The notes under the pieces: model-generated | The model's database searches: none | Told to the model about the DNA's origin: nothing | The model's input: only the letters and a program-made list of their open reading frames with translations | NCBI RefSeq assembly: GCF_022809775.1 | Contig: NZ_CP094380.1 | Location: forward strand, 1,971,001-2,035,000 | Reading direction: 5' to 3' | Origin: Pseudodesulfovibrio tunisiensis | Lineage (GTDB): Bacteria; Desulfobacterota; Desulfovibrionia; Desulfovibrionales; Desulfovibrionaceae | DNA: 64,000 nt | Shown here: positions 54,806-63,342 of the stretch, one piece after another | Layout of the letters: each line of letters begins with the position of its first letter | Position numbering within the stretch: position 1 is the stretch's first letter | Translations under genes and position numbers: made by a program

Positions 54806-55501
54806 ATGGTGGAAGTCGCGGACTCGTCCCCTGAAAACGGGAACGGAAACAAAACCAGAATCACGAAAATCCCCGGAATCAAGCTGGAAGTATCCCCGGG
54901 CCGTGACGTGATCGTGCACGTGCCGGGAACGGACCAGAACTACCGGGGAACCATCGTGGGCAACGACCCGTACGAATTCGCCATAGCCAAGGTGCGAATT
55001 CCCTCGAAGGTTCGCAAGCAGCTCTCCTTTGGCAGCGCCGTGGTTCTGCGCTACATCCACAAGGGTACGGTGTACGGCTTCCGCACCGCCATGCTCAATT
55101 TCATCACGTCCCCGACCCCGCTGCTCTTCTTCTCCTACCCGGACGTGATCGAAAAGATCGACCTCCGGCAATCCTCGCGCGTGCGCTGCAATATCGACGC
55201 AACCCTGCACGCCGTGGACGGCGATGTGGAATGCATCGTGATCAACGTCAGCGAAACCGGTTGCAAGATAGCCACGCGGGACGACCGACGCGGCCCGCTC
55301 AGGGACATGGAACCGGACAGCAAGTACATCGTCAGCATGAATCTGGGTGACATGGGCAAGCTCAAGCTGCCCATTGCGGTCAAGAACATCAAGAGCCGCA
55401 AGGGAATCCTGAATCTGGGGACCATGTTTCTGGACAGCAAGCCGGAGGAGATGGACCAGATCAACAGATATCTGGAGAAAATCCAGCGCCTCACGGCGTA
55501 A
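54806..55501 (+). CDS. PilZ domain protein
   Basis: The product has 231 residues. An N-terminal YcgR-like domain (about 25-110) precedes the PilZ domain, with the c-di-GMP-binding RQSSRVRC and the NVSETGCKIA motif. Such proteins act as c-di-GMP-dependent brakes on flagellar rotation or as regulators of secretion. It lies 15 bp upstream of an HD-GYP gene, so receptor and hydrolase may be made together. The ATG follows GACCGAGGGTCGAAA. Confidence 0.9.
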   Translation: MVEVADSSPENGNGNKTRITKIPGIKLEVSPGRDVIVHVPGTDQNYRGTIVGNDPYEFAIAKVRIPSKVRKQLSFGSAVVLRYIHKGTVYGFRTAMLNFITSPTPLLFFSYPDVIEKIDLRQSSRVRCNIDATLHAVDGDVECIVINVSETGCKIATRDDRRGPLRDMEPDSKYIVSMNLGDMGKLKLPIAVKNIKSRKGILNLGTMFLDSKPEEMDQINRYLEKIQRLTA

Positions 55502-55516
55502 CCGCCCGGAGCGGGC

Positions 55517-56719
55517 ATGATAAAGAAGGTACCTGTCAGCGAACTTCGACCGGGAATGGAAGTGGTGAAACTGCACTCCGACGTGTGGGAGCACCTGCCG
55601 TACCTGTATACCACGCCCGGCCCGATCCGGGACCGTGACGAAGTGGTGCGCATCGAGGGACAGGGCTACCGACATGCCTTCATCCATGTCCCGGACAATG
55701 AAACGCCTCGGGCCGAACGACTGGAAACCGTGATTTCCGACCCTGGCTACGAACCTCCCGAAAAGCAGCGCTCCCCGTTCGATCAGGAAATCCAGATAAC
55801 CCAGATGGCTTACGAAAATGCCATGGTTCATGCCCGGCGCATTGTCAGCGACGTGAAGATGGGGCGGCAGATCGACTACGAAGCCACTTCCGGCGTGGTT
55901 CGGGGAATCATTGAAAGTGCGGTTCGCAATCCGGATACCCTCATCTGCATCTCCAAGCTTTCCCGCTATGACGAGTACACCTATTCCCATTCCATCAACG
56001 TGGCGGCCATCGCCGTGGTCTTCGGCGAGTATCTGGGCATGGGCCGGGACGAACTCCGCGAACTCGGCACTGCGGGAATGCTGCACGACATCGGCAAGAC
56101 GGCCATTGCCGAAGACATCATCAACAAGCGCGGCCGATTGTCGGAAAAGGAATTTTCCGAAATCAGAAAGCATCCGGTCTTCGGCCACGACATCCTGCGC
56201 CGACAGCCCGCAATACCCGACATCGTGCTCGACGCGGTCCGCCAGCATCACGAGAAATTCAACGGTGCCGGCTACCCGGGCAAGCTGATGCAGAACGCGA
56301 TCTCCCCCTATGCGCGGATTCTTTCCCTTGCCGACGTGTACGACGCCCTGACCAGCGACCGTTCCTACAAGGACGCGATCCTGCCGAACAAGGCGCTCGC
56401 CATCATGTACGGCATGCGCGGTCAGGATTTCGATACCACGGAAGTGCAGCTTTTCATCAAGTGTCTCGGCATATTTCCCGCGGGCAGTCTGGTCCGGCTG
56501 AACACCGGGAAGTACGGGGTTGTCTGCGAATCCAACCCCAAACGACCCCTGCTGCCGAAGATCAAGATCATTCTCGACGAAGACCTGCGGCCCATTCCCG
56601 CCGAACTCGTGGACCTCGCGGCCCGGCAGACCCTGCACCGGGACAGACTCGAAATTCTGGAATGCGCGGACCCCGGACAGTACAGGATCAACCTCAAGCC
56701 GTTCCTGTTCGGATCGTGA
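55517..56719 (+). CDS. HD-GYP phosphodiesterase with DUF3391
   Basis: The product has 400 residues. DUF3391 at about 1-75 (VPVSELRPGMEV) precedes the HD-GYP domain with His190-Asp191 (HDIGK), HHEKFNG and GYP at 252-254. The usual DG before GYP is NG here, so activity may be altered. C-terminal residues 340-400 form a small extra domain. It should hydrolyse c-di-GMP. It belongs with the PilZ gene, which it follows by 15 bp. Confidence 0.93.
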   Translation: MIKKVPVSELRPGMEVVKLHSDVWEHLPYLYTTPGPIRDRDEVVRIEGQGYRHAFIHVPDNETPRAERLETVISDPGYEPPEKQRSPFDQEIQITQMAYENAMVHARRIVSDVKMGRQIDYEATSGVVRGIIESAVRNPDTLICISKLSRYDEYTYSHSINVAAIAVVFGEYLGMGRDELRELGTAGMLHDIGKTAIAEDIINKRGRLSEKEFSEIRKHPVFGHDILRRQPAIPDIVLDAVRQHHEKFNGAGYPGKLMQNAISPYARILSLADVYDALTSDRSYKDAILPNKALAIMYGMRGQDFDTTEVQLFIKCLGIFPAGSLVRLNTGKYGVVCESNPKRPLLPKIKIILDEDLRPIPAELVDLAARQTLHRDRLEILECADPGQYRINLKPFLFGS

Positions 56720-56777
56720 CGGAGCCCGCCATGCCCTTTCCCATCTCTCACGCCAATTCATTCTCACAGGTGCGACA

Positions 56778-57209
56778 ATGCTCTACATGGACATCTGGAT
56801 TCCCCTGTTCTGCCTGCTCGGATTCCTGCTCATCCTCCGGGCGCTCCTCAACCGCAAGACCGTCAAGGTCTACCGCGTCAGCCCGGCCTCCCTGCGCGCT
56901 TCCCGGCGCGTGGTCATGGACGTGCTTCCCCTCGTCGAAACCGGGGACGACCGCTCCATTCTGGACATCCGGGAGCTGCCGCACACCAAGGAAAACATCA
57001 AGAGTGCGGTAAAGATTCTGGCCTACTACTTCGGCAAGCACCGTCAGTCCCGCGACCTGATCCGGGTCAAGACCTGCTATCTTTCCCTGAGCCGTTTTCA
57101 GGAATGCGGCCTGCCCGACGAGGAACGCGAACAGCTCGCCGAAGAGGAAAAGGTCCAGCTCCTGCGCGAGTTCGATTTCTTCATCACCCAGACCCCGTTC
57201 GGAAACTGA
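56778..57209 (+). CDS. Small membrane-anchored protein of unknown function
   Basis: Starting at [14 protein letters not shown], the product has 143 residues. One N-terminal membrane helix (about 5-25) is followed by a charged helical cytoplasmic part of about 115 residues. No family is recognised. It follows the HD-GYP gene by 58 bp on the same strand. An AGG six bases from the ATG is the only ribosome-binding hint. Confidence 0.65.
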   Translation: MLYMDIWIPLFCLLGFLLILRALLNRKTVKVYRVSPASLRASRRVVMDVLPLVETGDDRSILDIRELPHTKENIKSAVKILAYYFGKHRQSRDLIRVKTCYLSLSRFQECGLPDEEREQLAEEEKVQLLREFDFFITQTPFGN

Positions 57210-57310
57210 GCGCCCCGCTTTTTGCGCATCCCGACGAAACTGTTGCCCTCCCCGGGTTTCATGATATGGTGGACGCTCTTTACCCGATTGAGACCAACCG
57301 AGGAGGATCA

Positions 57311-57961
57311 ATGCAATTCTTTCTGGACACCGCGAACCTCAGCCAGATTCGGGAAGCGGAGGAACTCGGACTTGTGGACGGCGTGACCACGAATCCCACG
57401 CTTCTGGCACGCGAAGGCGGCGATTGGCGGTCGCAGGCACGGGAAATCCTGAAGATCGTGGACGGCCCGGTCAGTCTGGAAGTCGTGAGCGAGGATGCCG
57501 AGGGCATGATCCGCGAAGCCCGCGACCTGCACGCCATGGGCAAGAACGTGGTGGTCAAGATTCCCATGATCCGCGAGGGGCTCAAGGCGCTCAAGGTGCT
57601 GCGCGGCGACGGCATCCGCACCAACGTGACCCTGATCTTCTCCCCCATGCAGGCTCTGCTGGCTGCCAAGCTCGGCGCGGACTATGTCAGCCCGTTCGTG
57701 GGACGACTGGACGCCATATCCCGGGGCGGCATGGAAATCGTGTCCCAGATTCGCGAAATCTACGACAACTACGGATTCGACACGAAGATTCTCGTGGCCA
57801 GCGTGCGCAATCCCATGCATGTGCTCGAAGGCGCACTCATCGGCGCGGACGTGGCCACCATACCCTTTGCCGTGATCGAGGAACTCATCAGGCATCCGCT
57901 CACGGACTCCGGTCTGGCCAGTTTCCTTGCCGACTGGAAGGCATTTCAGGAAGACGGATAG
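57311..57961 (+). CDS. fsa: Transaldolase-like / fructose-6-phosphate aldolase
   Basis: The product has 216 residues. The short length and the [20 protein letters not shown] start match the FSA/TalC family. The Schiff-base Lys83 lies in VVVKIPM, and [12 protein letters not shown] is near 25-36. It catalyses aldol cleavage or transaldolase exchange on fructose 6-phosphate; separating the two is not possible by sequence. GAGGAGGATCA precedes the ATG, and a strong terminator follows. Confidence 0.93.
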   Translation: MQFFLDTANLSQIREAEELGLVDGVTTNPTLLAREGGDWRSQAREILKIVDGPVSLEVVSEDAEGMIREARDLHAMGKNVVVKIPMIREGLKALKVLRGDGIRTNVTLIFSPMQALLAAKLGADYVSPFVGRLDAISRGGMEIVSQIREIYDNYGFDTKILVASVRNPMHVLEGALIGADVATIPFAVIEELIRHPLTDSGLASFLADWKAFQEDG

Positions 57962-57970
57962 CCGCAATCC

Positions 57971-58010
57971 AAGGGCCGGGAACTCCATTCGGAATTCCCG
58001 GCCCTTTTTT
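57971..58010 (+). terminator. Terminator after the transaldolase gene
   Basis: AAGGGCCGGGAA/TTCCCGGCCCTT with inner TCC/GGA is followed by TTTTTT. Confidence 0.92.
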
Positions 58011-58038
58011 CTGCAATCTCAGCTTTCCCGGCGACCCT

Positions 58039-58614
58039 CTACGGGTTCTTCTTCTTCCACGCTTCCCATTCCCTGCTGGTCAGCTTGCCGTCCTTGTCCA
58101 GATCGGCTTCGCTCAGGATGCGCTCGGCATTCAGGGGGTACACATTGAAAATCTCGGTGCGCATGATCGTGGAATCCCCGTCCGAATCGATCTCCACGAA
58201 CGCCTTGGTGAACCGGATGCGCTCCAGCTTCTGCAGGATGGTCTTGGCCAGTGCGCCGTGCTCCACGTAATACAGGGACAGGGTCTGCCTGCCGGTCAGC
58301 AGGCCCGTGGTATACCCGGCCTCGTGATCCGCCAGATACAGAGTCACGCCATCGTCCGCCAGCACCCCGGAAAATCCTTCCCGCACCACTTCCTTGGTCT
58401 TTCTGTCGAACCACAGCTTGTACCCGGCAAAAAGCTGCCCCTTCTGCTCGTTGATCACGACCGCGACCTGTCCCTCGACAAATCCCGCGTCCTTCTTGTG
58501 CAGATAGGACATCCCCTTCCACGTTCCGCGCAGCTCCGGAGTCCCGGCAATGGCCATCGAACACACTCCAAGAAACAGCGCCGCCACGAACAATGCCGCA
58601 ATGCTCTTCTTCAT
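58039..58614 (-). CDS. Secreted EF-hand-like protein
   Basis: The product has 191 residues. A Sec signal peptide (about 1-23, SMAIAG) precedes a beta-rich middle of unknown family. The C-terminus has the EF-hand loop DLDKDGKLTSRE (Dx[DN]xDG), with a related DSDGDSTIMRTE about 30 residues earlier. The pair suggests calcium binding outside the cytoplasm. AGGAGAAAGCGGG precedes the ATG. No operon partner is seen. Confidence 0.8.
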   Translation of the reverse strand: MKKSIAALFVAALFLGVCSMAIAGTPELRGTWKGMSYLHKKDAGFVEGQVAVVINEQKGQLFAGYKLWFDRKTKEVVREGFSGVLADDGVTLYLADHEAGYTTGLLTGRQTLSLYYVEHGALAKTILQKLERIRFTKAFVEIDSDGDSTIMRTEIFNVYPLNAERILSEADLDKDGKLTSREWEAWKKKNP

Positions 58615-58731
58615 CCCGCTTTCTCCTGGTTGAATGATTCCATCTTCCAGAAGTGCGGGAATATGGGCAGCGCGTCAAGGCAGCAAGAGAAAAAACATGC
58701 ATGCCTCTGCCCCCATTGTGCCCTGCGCATT

Positions 58732-58765
58732 GAAAAGGCCCGCCACCTGAAATCAGGGGCGGGCC
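58732..58765 (-). terminator. Terminator of nrdD and the downstream small gene
   Basis: GGCCCGCC and GGCGGGCC-type arms with inner CCTGA/TCAGG form a stem; TTTTCA follows on the minus strand. Confidence 0.75.
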
Positions 58766-58771
58766 GCGTTG

Positions 58772-59011
58772 TCAGTCCTTCTTCGAACCGTTTCCGGTCG
58801 CGGACGCGATGCTCAGAATGTCCTCAAGAGACTTGCCTCGGGTCTGAGCCAGTTTCTTCCACTTGCGCTTTTCCTTTTTCAGCGCCTCGATGGTGTGCAG
58901 CAGGTTCTGGATGGTCTGTGCCGGATAGCCGTGCGTGGCGCGGCCGCCCCGGCGCAGTTCCTCGTCGTTCCGCTGCCTGATGGACGTTATCTGGTTCGCG
59001 TCGAGAATCAT
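58772..59011 (-). CDS. 79-aa protein co-encoded with nrdD
   Basis: The chosen start is the ATG at 59011 (MILDANQITSIRQ), giving 79 residues; a TTG nine bases from the nrdD stop would add seven. The sequence is basic, with a coiled Lys/Glu stretch (ALKKEKRKWKKLAQ), and has no known domain. It lies directly after nrdD and shares its terminator. It is not the activase NrdG, which would be about twice as long with a radical SAM motif. A role with ribonucleotide reductase is possible. Confidence 0.65.
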   Translation of the reverse strand: MILDANQITSIRQRNDEELRRGGRATHGYPAQTIQNLLHTIEALKKEKRKWKKLAQTRGKSLEDILSIASATGNGSKKD

Positions 59012-59032
59012 GGCGATTCCATCCTGCCGCAA

Positions 59033-61096
59033 TTACGCGGAAGCGCAGAAGCCTTCCATGGCGTACTCGGTGCGGTCCCTGTATTCTTCCTGCTTGCCCT
59101 TGTTCCAGCGGCTCACCGGACGGTAGTAGCCCACCACGCGGGTGTAGACTTCGGTTTCCCCGCCGCAGGTGGGGCACTCGAAGTGCTCGCCCGCAATGTA
59201 GCCGTGATCCCGGCACACCGAAAAGGTGGGCGTAACCGAGATGTAGGGAATCTTGGTGTTGCTCATGGCCTTGAGCAGGAAGCTTTTCACGCTTTCCTCG
59301 TCCGGCACGGCCTCGCCAAGGAAGGTGTGGAACACGGTACCGCCGTTGTACAGGGTCTGGAGTTCGTTCTGATGCTCCAGCGCAAAGAACACGTCCGAGG
59401 TCACGCCCACGGGCAGCAGGGTGGAATTCGTGTAGTAGGGAATATCCGAGCCCGAGGTGTAGATGTCGGCGTAGAGGTCCTTGTCGATCTTGGCCAGACG
59501 GTAGCAGGTGCCTTCGCCCGGAGTGGCCTCCAGATTGTAGAGGTGGCCGGTCTGCTCCTGAAAGTCCACGACCAGCTTGCGGAGCTGGTTGAGCACGCGC
59601 TGCATGAGCCGGGAGCCGGACTTCGAATCGATGCCCTTGTGCAGCAGATTCATGCAGGCCTCGTGGCCACCGATCAGGCCGATGGTGGAGAAGTGGCCGT
59701 TGAACCCGTTTTTCAGGTAGCGGCGGGAGAACGGGAACATGCCCGCGTTCAGATTCTTTTCCACGATCTTGCGCTTGAATTCCAGAGAGTCGCGGGCCAG
59801 TTCCGCGTATTCGGTGACCAGATCGATGAAGTCATCTTCATTGTGGGCCAGATACGCGAGCTTGGGCAGGTTCAGGGTGACCACGCCGATGGAACCGGTC
59901 AGGTCGCCCGCGCCGAACAGGCCGCCGGTCTTCTTGCGGATTTCGCGCAGGTCCATCTGGAGGCGGCAGCACATGGAGCGCACGTCCTCGGGATTCAGAT
60001 CCGAATTGATGAAGTTCTGGAAGTAGGGCGCGCCGTACTTGGCGGTCATCTTGAGCAGCAGCTTGCCTTCCTCGGACTCCCACGGAAAATCCTTGGTCAC
60101 GTTGTACGTGGGAATGGGGAAGGAGAAGATGCGGCCGTCCGCGTCGCCTTCGAGCATGACTTCGAGGAAGGCCCGGTTGATCATGGCCATTTCCTCGGCA
60201 TATTCGCCGTAGGTGGAGTCCTGGAACTCGCCGCCGATGATGATCGGCTCGTTGGCGATGTGGGACGGAGGCACGAAGTCGAAGGTGAAGTTCGTGAACG
60301 GGCTCTGGCCGCCCCAGCGGGATGTGGCGTTCAGGTTGTGGAGCAGCTTCTGGATCTGCTGCTTCACGTTCCAGTAGTTCAGATTGTCGTACCGGATGAA
60401 CGGGGCAAGATAGGTGTCCACGTTGTTGAACGCCTGAGCTCCGGCCCATTCGTTCTGGAGCGTGCCGAGAAAGTTGACGATCTGGCCGCAGGCCGCGTCA
60501 AAATGCTTGGCCGGGGTGGACGAGCAGCGGTCGTCCAGATTGAAGCCCTCGATGAGCAGGTCGCGCAGGGACCAGCCCGAGCAGTATCCGGCAAGACCGA
60601 AGGACAGGTCGTGGATGTGGAAATATCCGTGGTTGTGGGCCATGCGCACTTCCTCGGGATACTTTTCCAGCACGTATCTGGCCTGAACCGAACCGGCCAT
60701 ATGCAGAATCAGTCCCTGAAAGGAATGCACCATGTTGGAATTTTCGTTGACCCGCCAGTCGATGTTGTCGAGATAGCTCTCGGTGACAGCGGAAATGTCC
60801 AGAAACGCCTGATTGTGGGTACGCAGCTCGCGGCGCTTCTCGCGGTAGATGATGTACCGCTCTGCCACCTTGTAGAGCCGGGATTCCATCAGGACTTCCT
60901 GAACCATGTCCTGAACCAGCTCCTGCTCCGGAACGTCCACGTCCTTGAGTTTCTTTTCGACTTTCTTCGCCAGACGCCTGGCCAGCAGGGGATCCTTGAT
61001 TCCGCTGCCCTTGAGCGCCTTGAAAATGGCGTCTCCGATGCGCCTGGAGGACCAGGTCTCGACGCGACCGTCTCGTTTCTTGATCTGAACCGGCAT
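59033..61096 (-). CDS. nrdD: Anaerobic ribonucleoside-triphosphate reductase
   Basis: The start is MPVQIKKRDGR at 61096, giving 687 residues. The ATP-cone domain (1-90) is followed by the class III core. C-terminal zinc cysteines (CRDHGY, CPTCGG) precede the glycyl-radical site RVVGYYRP at Gly656. NrdD makes dNTPs without oxygen and needs the radical SAM activase NrdG, not found here. A cobalamin riboswitch in its leader controls it. GAGAGATTAC precedes the ATG. Confidence 0.95.
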   Translation of the reverse strand: MPVQIKKRDGRVETWSSRRIGDAIFKALKGSGIKDPLLARRLAKKVEKKLKDVDVPEQELVQDMVQEVLMESRLYKVAERYIIYREKRRELRTHNQAFLDISAVTESYLDNIDWRVNENSNMVHSFQGLILHMAGSVQARYVLEKYPEEVRMAHNHGYFHIHDLSFGLAGYCSGWSLRDLLIEGFNLDDRCSSTPAKHFDAACGQIVNFLGTLQNEWAGAQAFNNVDTYLAPFIRYDNLNYWNVKQQIQKLLHNLNATSRWGGQSPFTNFTFDFVPPSHIANEPIIIGGEFQDSTYGEYAEEMAMINRAFLEVMLEGDADGRIFSFPIPTYNVTKDFPWESEEGKLLLKMTAKYGAPYFQNFINSDLNPEDVRSMCCRLQMDLREIRKKTGGLFGAGDLTGSIGVVTLNLPKLAYLAHNEDDFIDLVTEYAELARDSLEFKRKIVEKNLNAGMFPFSRRYLKNGFNGHFSTIGLIGGHEACMNLLHKGIDSKSGSRLMQRVLNQLRKLVVDFQEQTGHLYNLEATPGEGTCYRLAKIDKDLYADIYTSGSDIPYYTNSTLLPVGVTSDVFFALEHQNELQTLYNGGTVFHTFLGEAVPDEESVKSFLLKAMSNTKIPYISVTPTFSVCRDHGYIAGEHFECPTCGGETEVYTRVVGYYRPVSRWNKGKQEEYRDRTEYAMEGFCASA

Positions 61097-61288
61097 GTAA
61101 TCTCTCTGAAAACCGTGCTTCACGGAAAGCTGGGGACACAGAACCGCCCGCGCGGCCGTCCCGTCGGTTGTTGTCGGCTGCCGTGGATGACTCAGGCGGC
61201 GGAACCGCGTGAATCCGGCAACGGTTTGATGTTTGTACAGGCAAATTTGTCGGCAGCGACCTCCGCGGGTCGCATCCGGCAGGAAACG

Positions 61289-61441
61289 CTTCAGGCAGGT
61301 ATTCTGGCTCTCCCCGCCTGTTCCGCCTTCCCGCCCCGCAGGGCAGTGGCATTGTGGAAACAGGAATCAGCAGGGGATGACAGCGGCGGGACCGCTCCGG
61401 AGTTTCACCGGATTCCCTGTTAGGGCCGGGGCCACCTGAAG
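61289..61441 (-). promoter_or_regulatory. Cobalamin (B12) riboswitch of nrdD
   Basis: On the minus strand the P1 stem CTTCAGG/CCTGAAG joins 61435-61441 and 61289-61295. The core shows GGTGAAACTCCGG (61397-61409), the GCCACTG segment (61344-61350) and the B12 box GCCAGAATACCTGCCTGA (61291-61309). These are the conserved parts of the AdoCbl riboswitch. Between it and nrdD lie 190 nt with a GCGACC/GGTCGC hairpin (near 61256-61273) that could be the expression platform. Repression at high B12 is expected. Confidence 0.92.
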
Positions 61442-61755
61442 GACTTCATGACTGAGGTGGGAGACTAGCCCAAGCAGGGAATGAGCGCAAGAGGGCACCC
61501 AAGTATTCGTTTGTACTTTCAAGCTGATAGTGAGGGTAATGGCCCGGTATGGTTGACCATAAAAAAACATGTTTTTTCCCGTCGCACCACCCCTTCGAAA
61601 AAGCTGTATCCATCGCTCCCGGGAACTTCCTCAATGTCGGAAAACGGTTATCCCCGAAAAGGAATTTTTTACCGATTTTTAAGAAAAACTTATTGACAAA
61701 CGATAACAAATCATCGCAAAAGACGCTGAAGAAAACATCACCCAAGGAGAAACCC
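61442..61755. other. Intergenic region between the B12 riboswitch and the DUF2975 gene
   Basis: This 314-bp divergent spacer holds no gene. A TTGACA at 61693-61698 on the plus strand lacks a good -10 element. A run of Ts and As (61663-61705) makes it AT-rich, fitting promoters for both sides. Confidence 0.5.
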
Positions 61756-62298
61756 ATGAAACAGATCAACCGCATGAGCCGGGTCATCCGATACCTTGCC
61801 CTGACCTATATGGCGGCCACCCCCGTAATGTCCGTCCTGCTCTGGACCACGTACACGCCGGGCGAACCCTCGTTCTTCAATTTCGACTCCATGCTCGCCG
61901 TGAACCCGGACATGATTCTGAGCGCCCCCACCACGACCACCCGGCTGCTGGGCTGTCTGGCTTCACTCCTGCCCGTGTCCGTGACCATGTTCGGCAGTTG
62001 GCAGCTTGCCGGACTGTTTGCCCTGTATGAACGCGGCATCGTGTTCGAACACGCCAATGTCCGCTGCTATCGGCTGCTGGCCTGGACCATCCTGATCCGG
62101 GAAGCCCTTGCCCCGGTGAATCAGGCTCTTTCGTCCATCATCCTGACCATGAACAATCCCGAAGGGCAGCGCATGGTGGCGGTAGGGGTTTCCGACGCAA
62201 ACCTCGGCTGGATCGTGCTTGGCCTGATCGGTCTCGTGGTTGCCCGGATCATGGATGACGCCCGGGAAATGCAGGAAGAACGGCAACTCACCATCTAG
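61756..62298 (+). CDS. DUF2975 membrane protein
   Basis: Starting at MKQINRMSRVIRY behind AAGGAGAAACCC, the product has 180 residues and four membrane segments, as in DUF2975 proteins. They are typically encoded with a small Cro-type regulator, as here (9-bp gap), and are thought to work as a membrane sensor pair. The physiological signal is not known. Confidence 0.85.
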   Translation: MKQINRMSRVIRYLALTYMAATPVMSVLLWTTYTPGEPSFFNFDSMLAVNPDMILSAPTTTTRLLGCLASLLPVSVTMFGSWQLAGLFALYERGIVFEHANVRCYRLLAWTILIREALAPVNQALSSIILTMNNPEGQRMVAVGVSDANLGWIVLGLIGLVVARIMDDAREMQEERQLTI

Positions 62299-62307
62299 GG
62301 GCAAAAC

Positions 62308-62526
62308 ATGTCCATCATCATCAATCTCGACGTCATGCTGGCCCGCCGGAAGGCGAGTTCCAAGGACCTCGCCGCAGCCGTGGGCATCACGCCCCAGAAC
62401 CTGTCCGTGCTCAAGACGGGCAAGGCCAAGGCCATCCGCTTTTCCACGCTGGAGGCCATCTGCGAATATCTGGAATGCCAGCCCGGGGACATTCTGGAAT
62501 ACAGGCAGGACGACTCCGCAGAGTAG
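62308..62526 (+). CDS. Small XRE-family regulator (HTH_26, YozG-like)
   Basis: The product has 72 residues, almost entirely one helix-turn-helix domain (LDVMLARRKASSKDLAAAVGITPQ as landmark, with CEYLECQPGDILEY at the end). The pairing with DUF2975 is a known gene arrangement. It probably regulates its own operon. The ATG is 9 bp after the DUF2975 stop, within GGGGCAAAAC. Confidence 0.9.
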   Translation: MSIIINLDVMLARRKASSKDLAAAVGITPQNLSVLKTGKAKAIRFSTLEAICEYLECQPGDILEYRQDDSAE

Positions 62527-62610
62527 GACACGGCCCGGACGGCTTGACACCGCTCCGGGCTTGCCCCATCGTTGCAGCGTGGAACCAGACCTCAAGAAAA
62601 CGGACCAAAC

Positions 62611-63003
62611 ATGCAGATTACCGTAACCACCCCGGCGTTGCTGTTCCCGGCCATTTCGCTGTTCATGCTGGCCTTTACCAACCGATTCCTGTCGCTGGGC
62701 AGCCGGGTCAGGGCGTTGCACGACCATTTCCGCAAAAGCAGCGACGAATCCGCGCGCAGACAGATCGAAAACCTGCGCAAGCGCATCTACATGATCCGCA
62801 ACATGCAGGGCCTCGGCGTGCTCTCCATGTTCACCTGCGTGCTCTCCATGATCTTCCTGTTCGAAGACTGGTACATGGCCGGACAGATCATGTTCGGCGT
62901 CAGTCTCGTGCTGCTGCTCGCCTCGCTGTGGATTTCCTTTCTGGAGATACGCATCTCGGTCCACGCTCTGGACATCATGCTGGAAGAGCTGGAAAAACGG
63001 TAA
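62611..63003 (+). CDS. DUF2721 membrane protein
   Basis: The start is MQITVTTPALLFPAISL at 62611, giving 130 residues. Three membrane segments with a charged linker (ESARRQIENLRKRI) between the first and second fit DUF2721. No function is known. No good ribosome-binding site is seen. It follows the HTH gene by 84 bp. Confidence 0.75.
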   Translation: MQITVTTPALLFPAISLFMLAFTNRFLSLGSRVRALHDHFRKSSDESARRQIENLRKRIYMIRNMQGLGVLSMFTCVLSMIFLFEDWYMAGQIMFGVSLVLLLASLWISFLEIRISVHALDIMLEELEKR

Positions 63004-63010
63004 TGCGGGC

Positions 63011-63342
63011 ATGCGCAGACCATTGCCTTTCGGAAAAGACATTGTGCGATGCATGTCTTTTCCGATTCTGATATTCATCATGACGCTGGCTTCGGGCTGC
63101 GGCCCAAGACCGTGGTATTCAAATCCGGTCCGGCAGAGCCTGCGAAAGGGCCTGCATGGCGCAACGGCCGCTTCGAATTCGCCAAACCGGAACCGGACAT
63201 TGGCGCGACCATGACATTCCCGGATGCTTCGGAGGGTTCCCCCTTCCCGATGCCGGAGGACGCCAGTTTCCCGGACTCGAAACGAATCCCCGGGACAGGC
63301 TGGTCCAACTTCCGAGAGGTTCCCCCATGGAGGACATCATGA
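63011..63342 (+). pseudogene. Small lipoprotein gene, apparently frameshifted
   Basis: The N-terminal part reads MSFPILIFIMTLASGC (ATG at 63053; a longer start at 63011 is open), a lipoprotein signal with lipobox LASGC. It ends early in this frame. In the +1-shifted frame the reading continues from KTVVFKSGPAEPAKG to a stop at 63342 that overlaps sppA as ATGA, with normal base use. One base lost near the GGCCCAAG at 63100-63110 would explain it. The N-terminus resembles that of SppA next door. The function is unknown. Confidence 0.55.
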
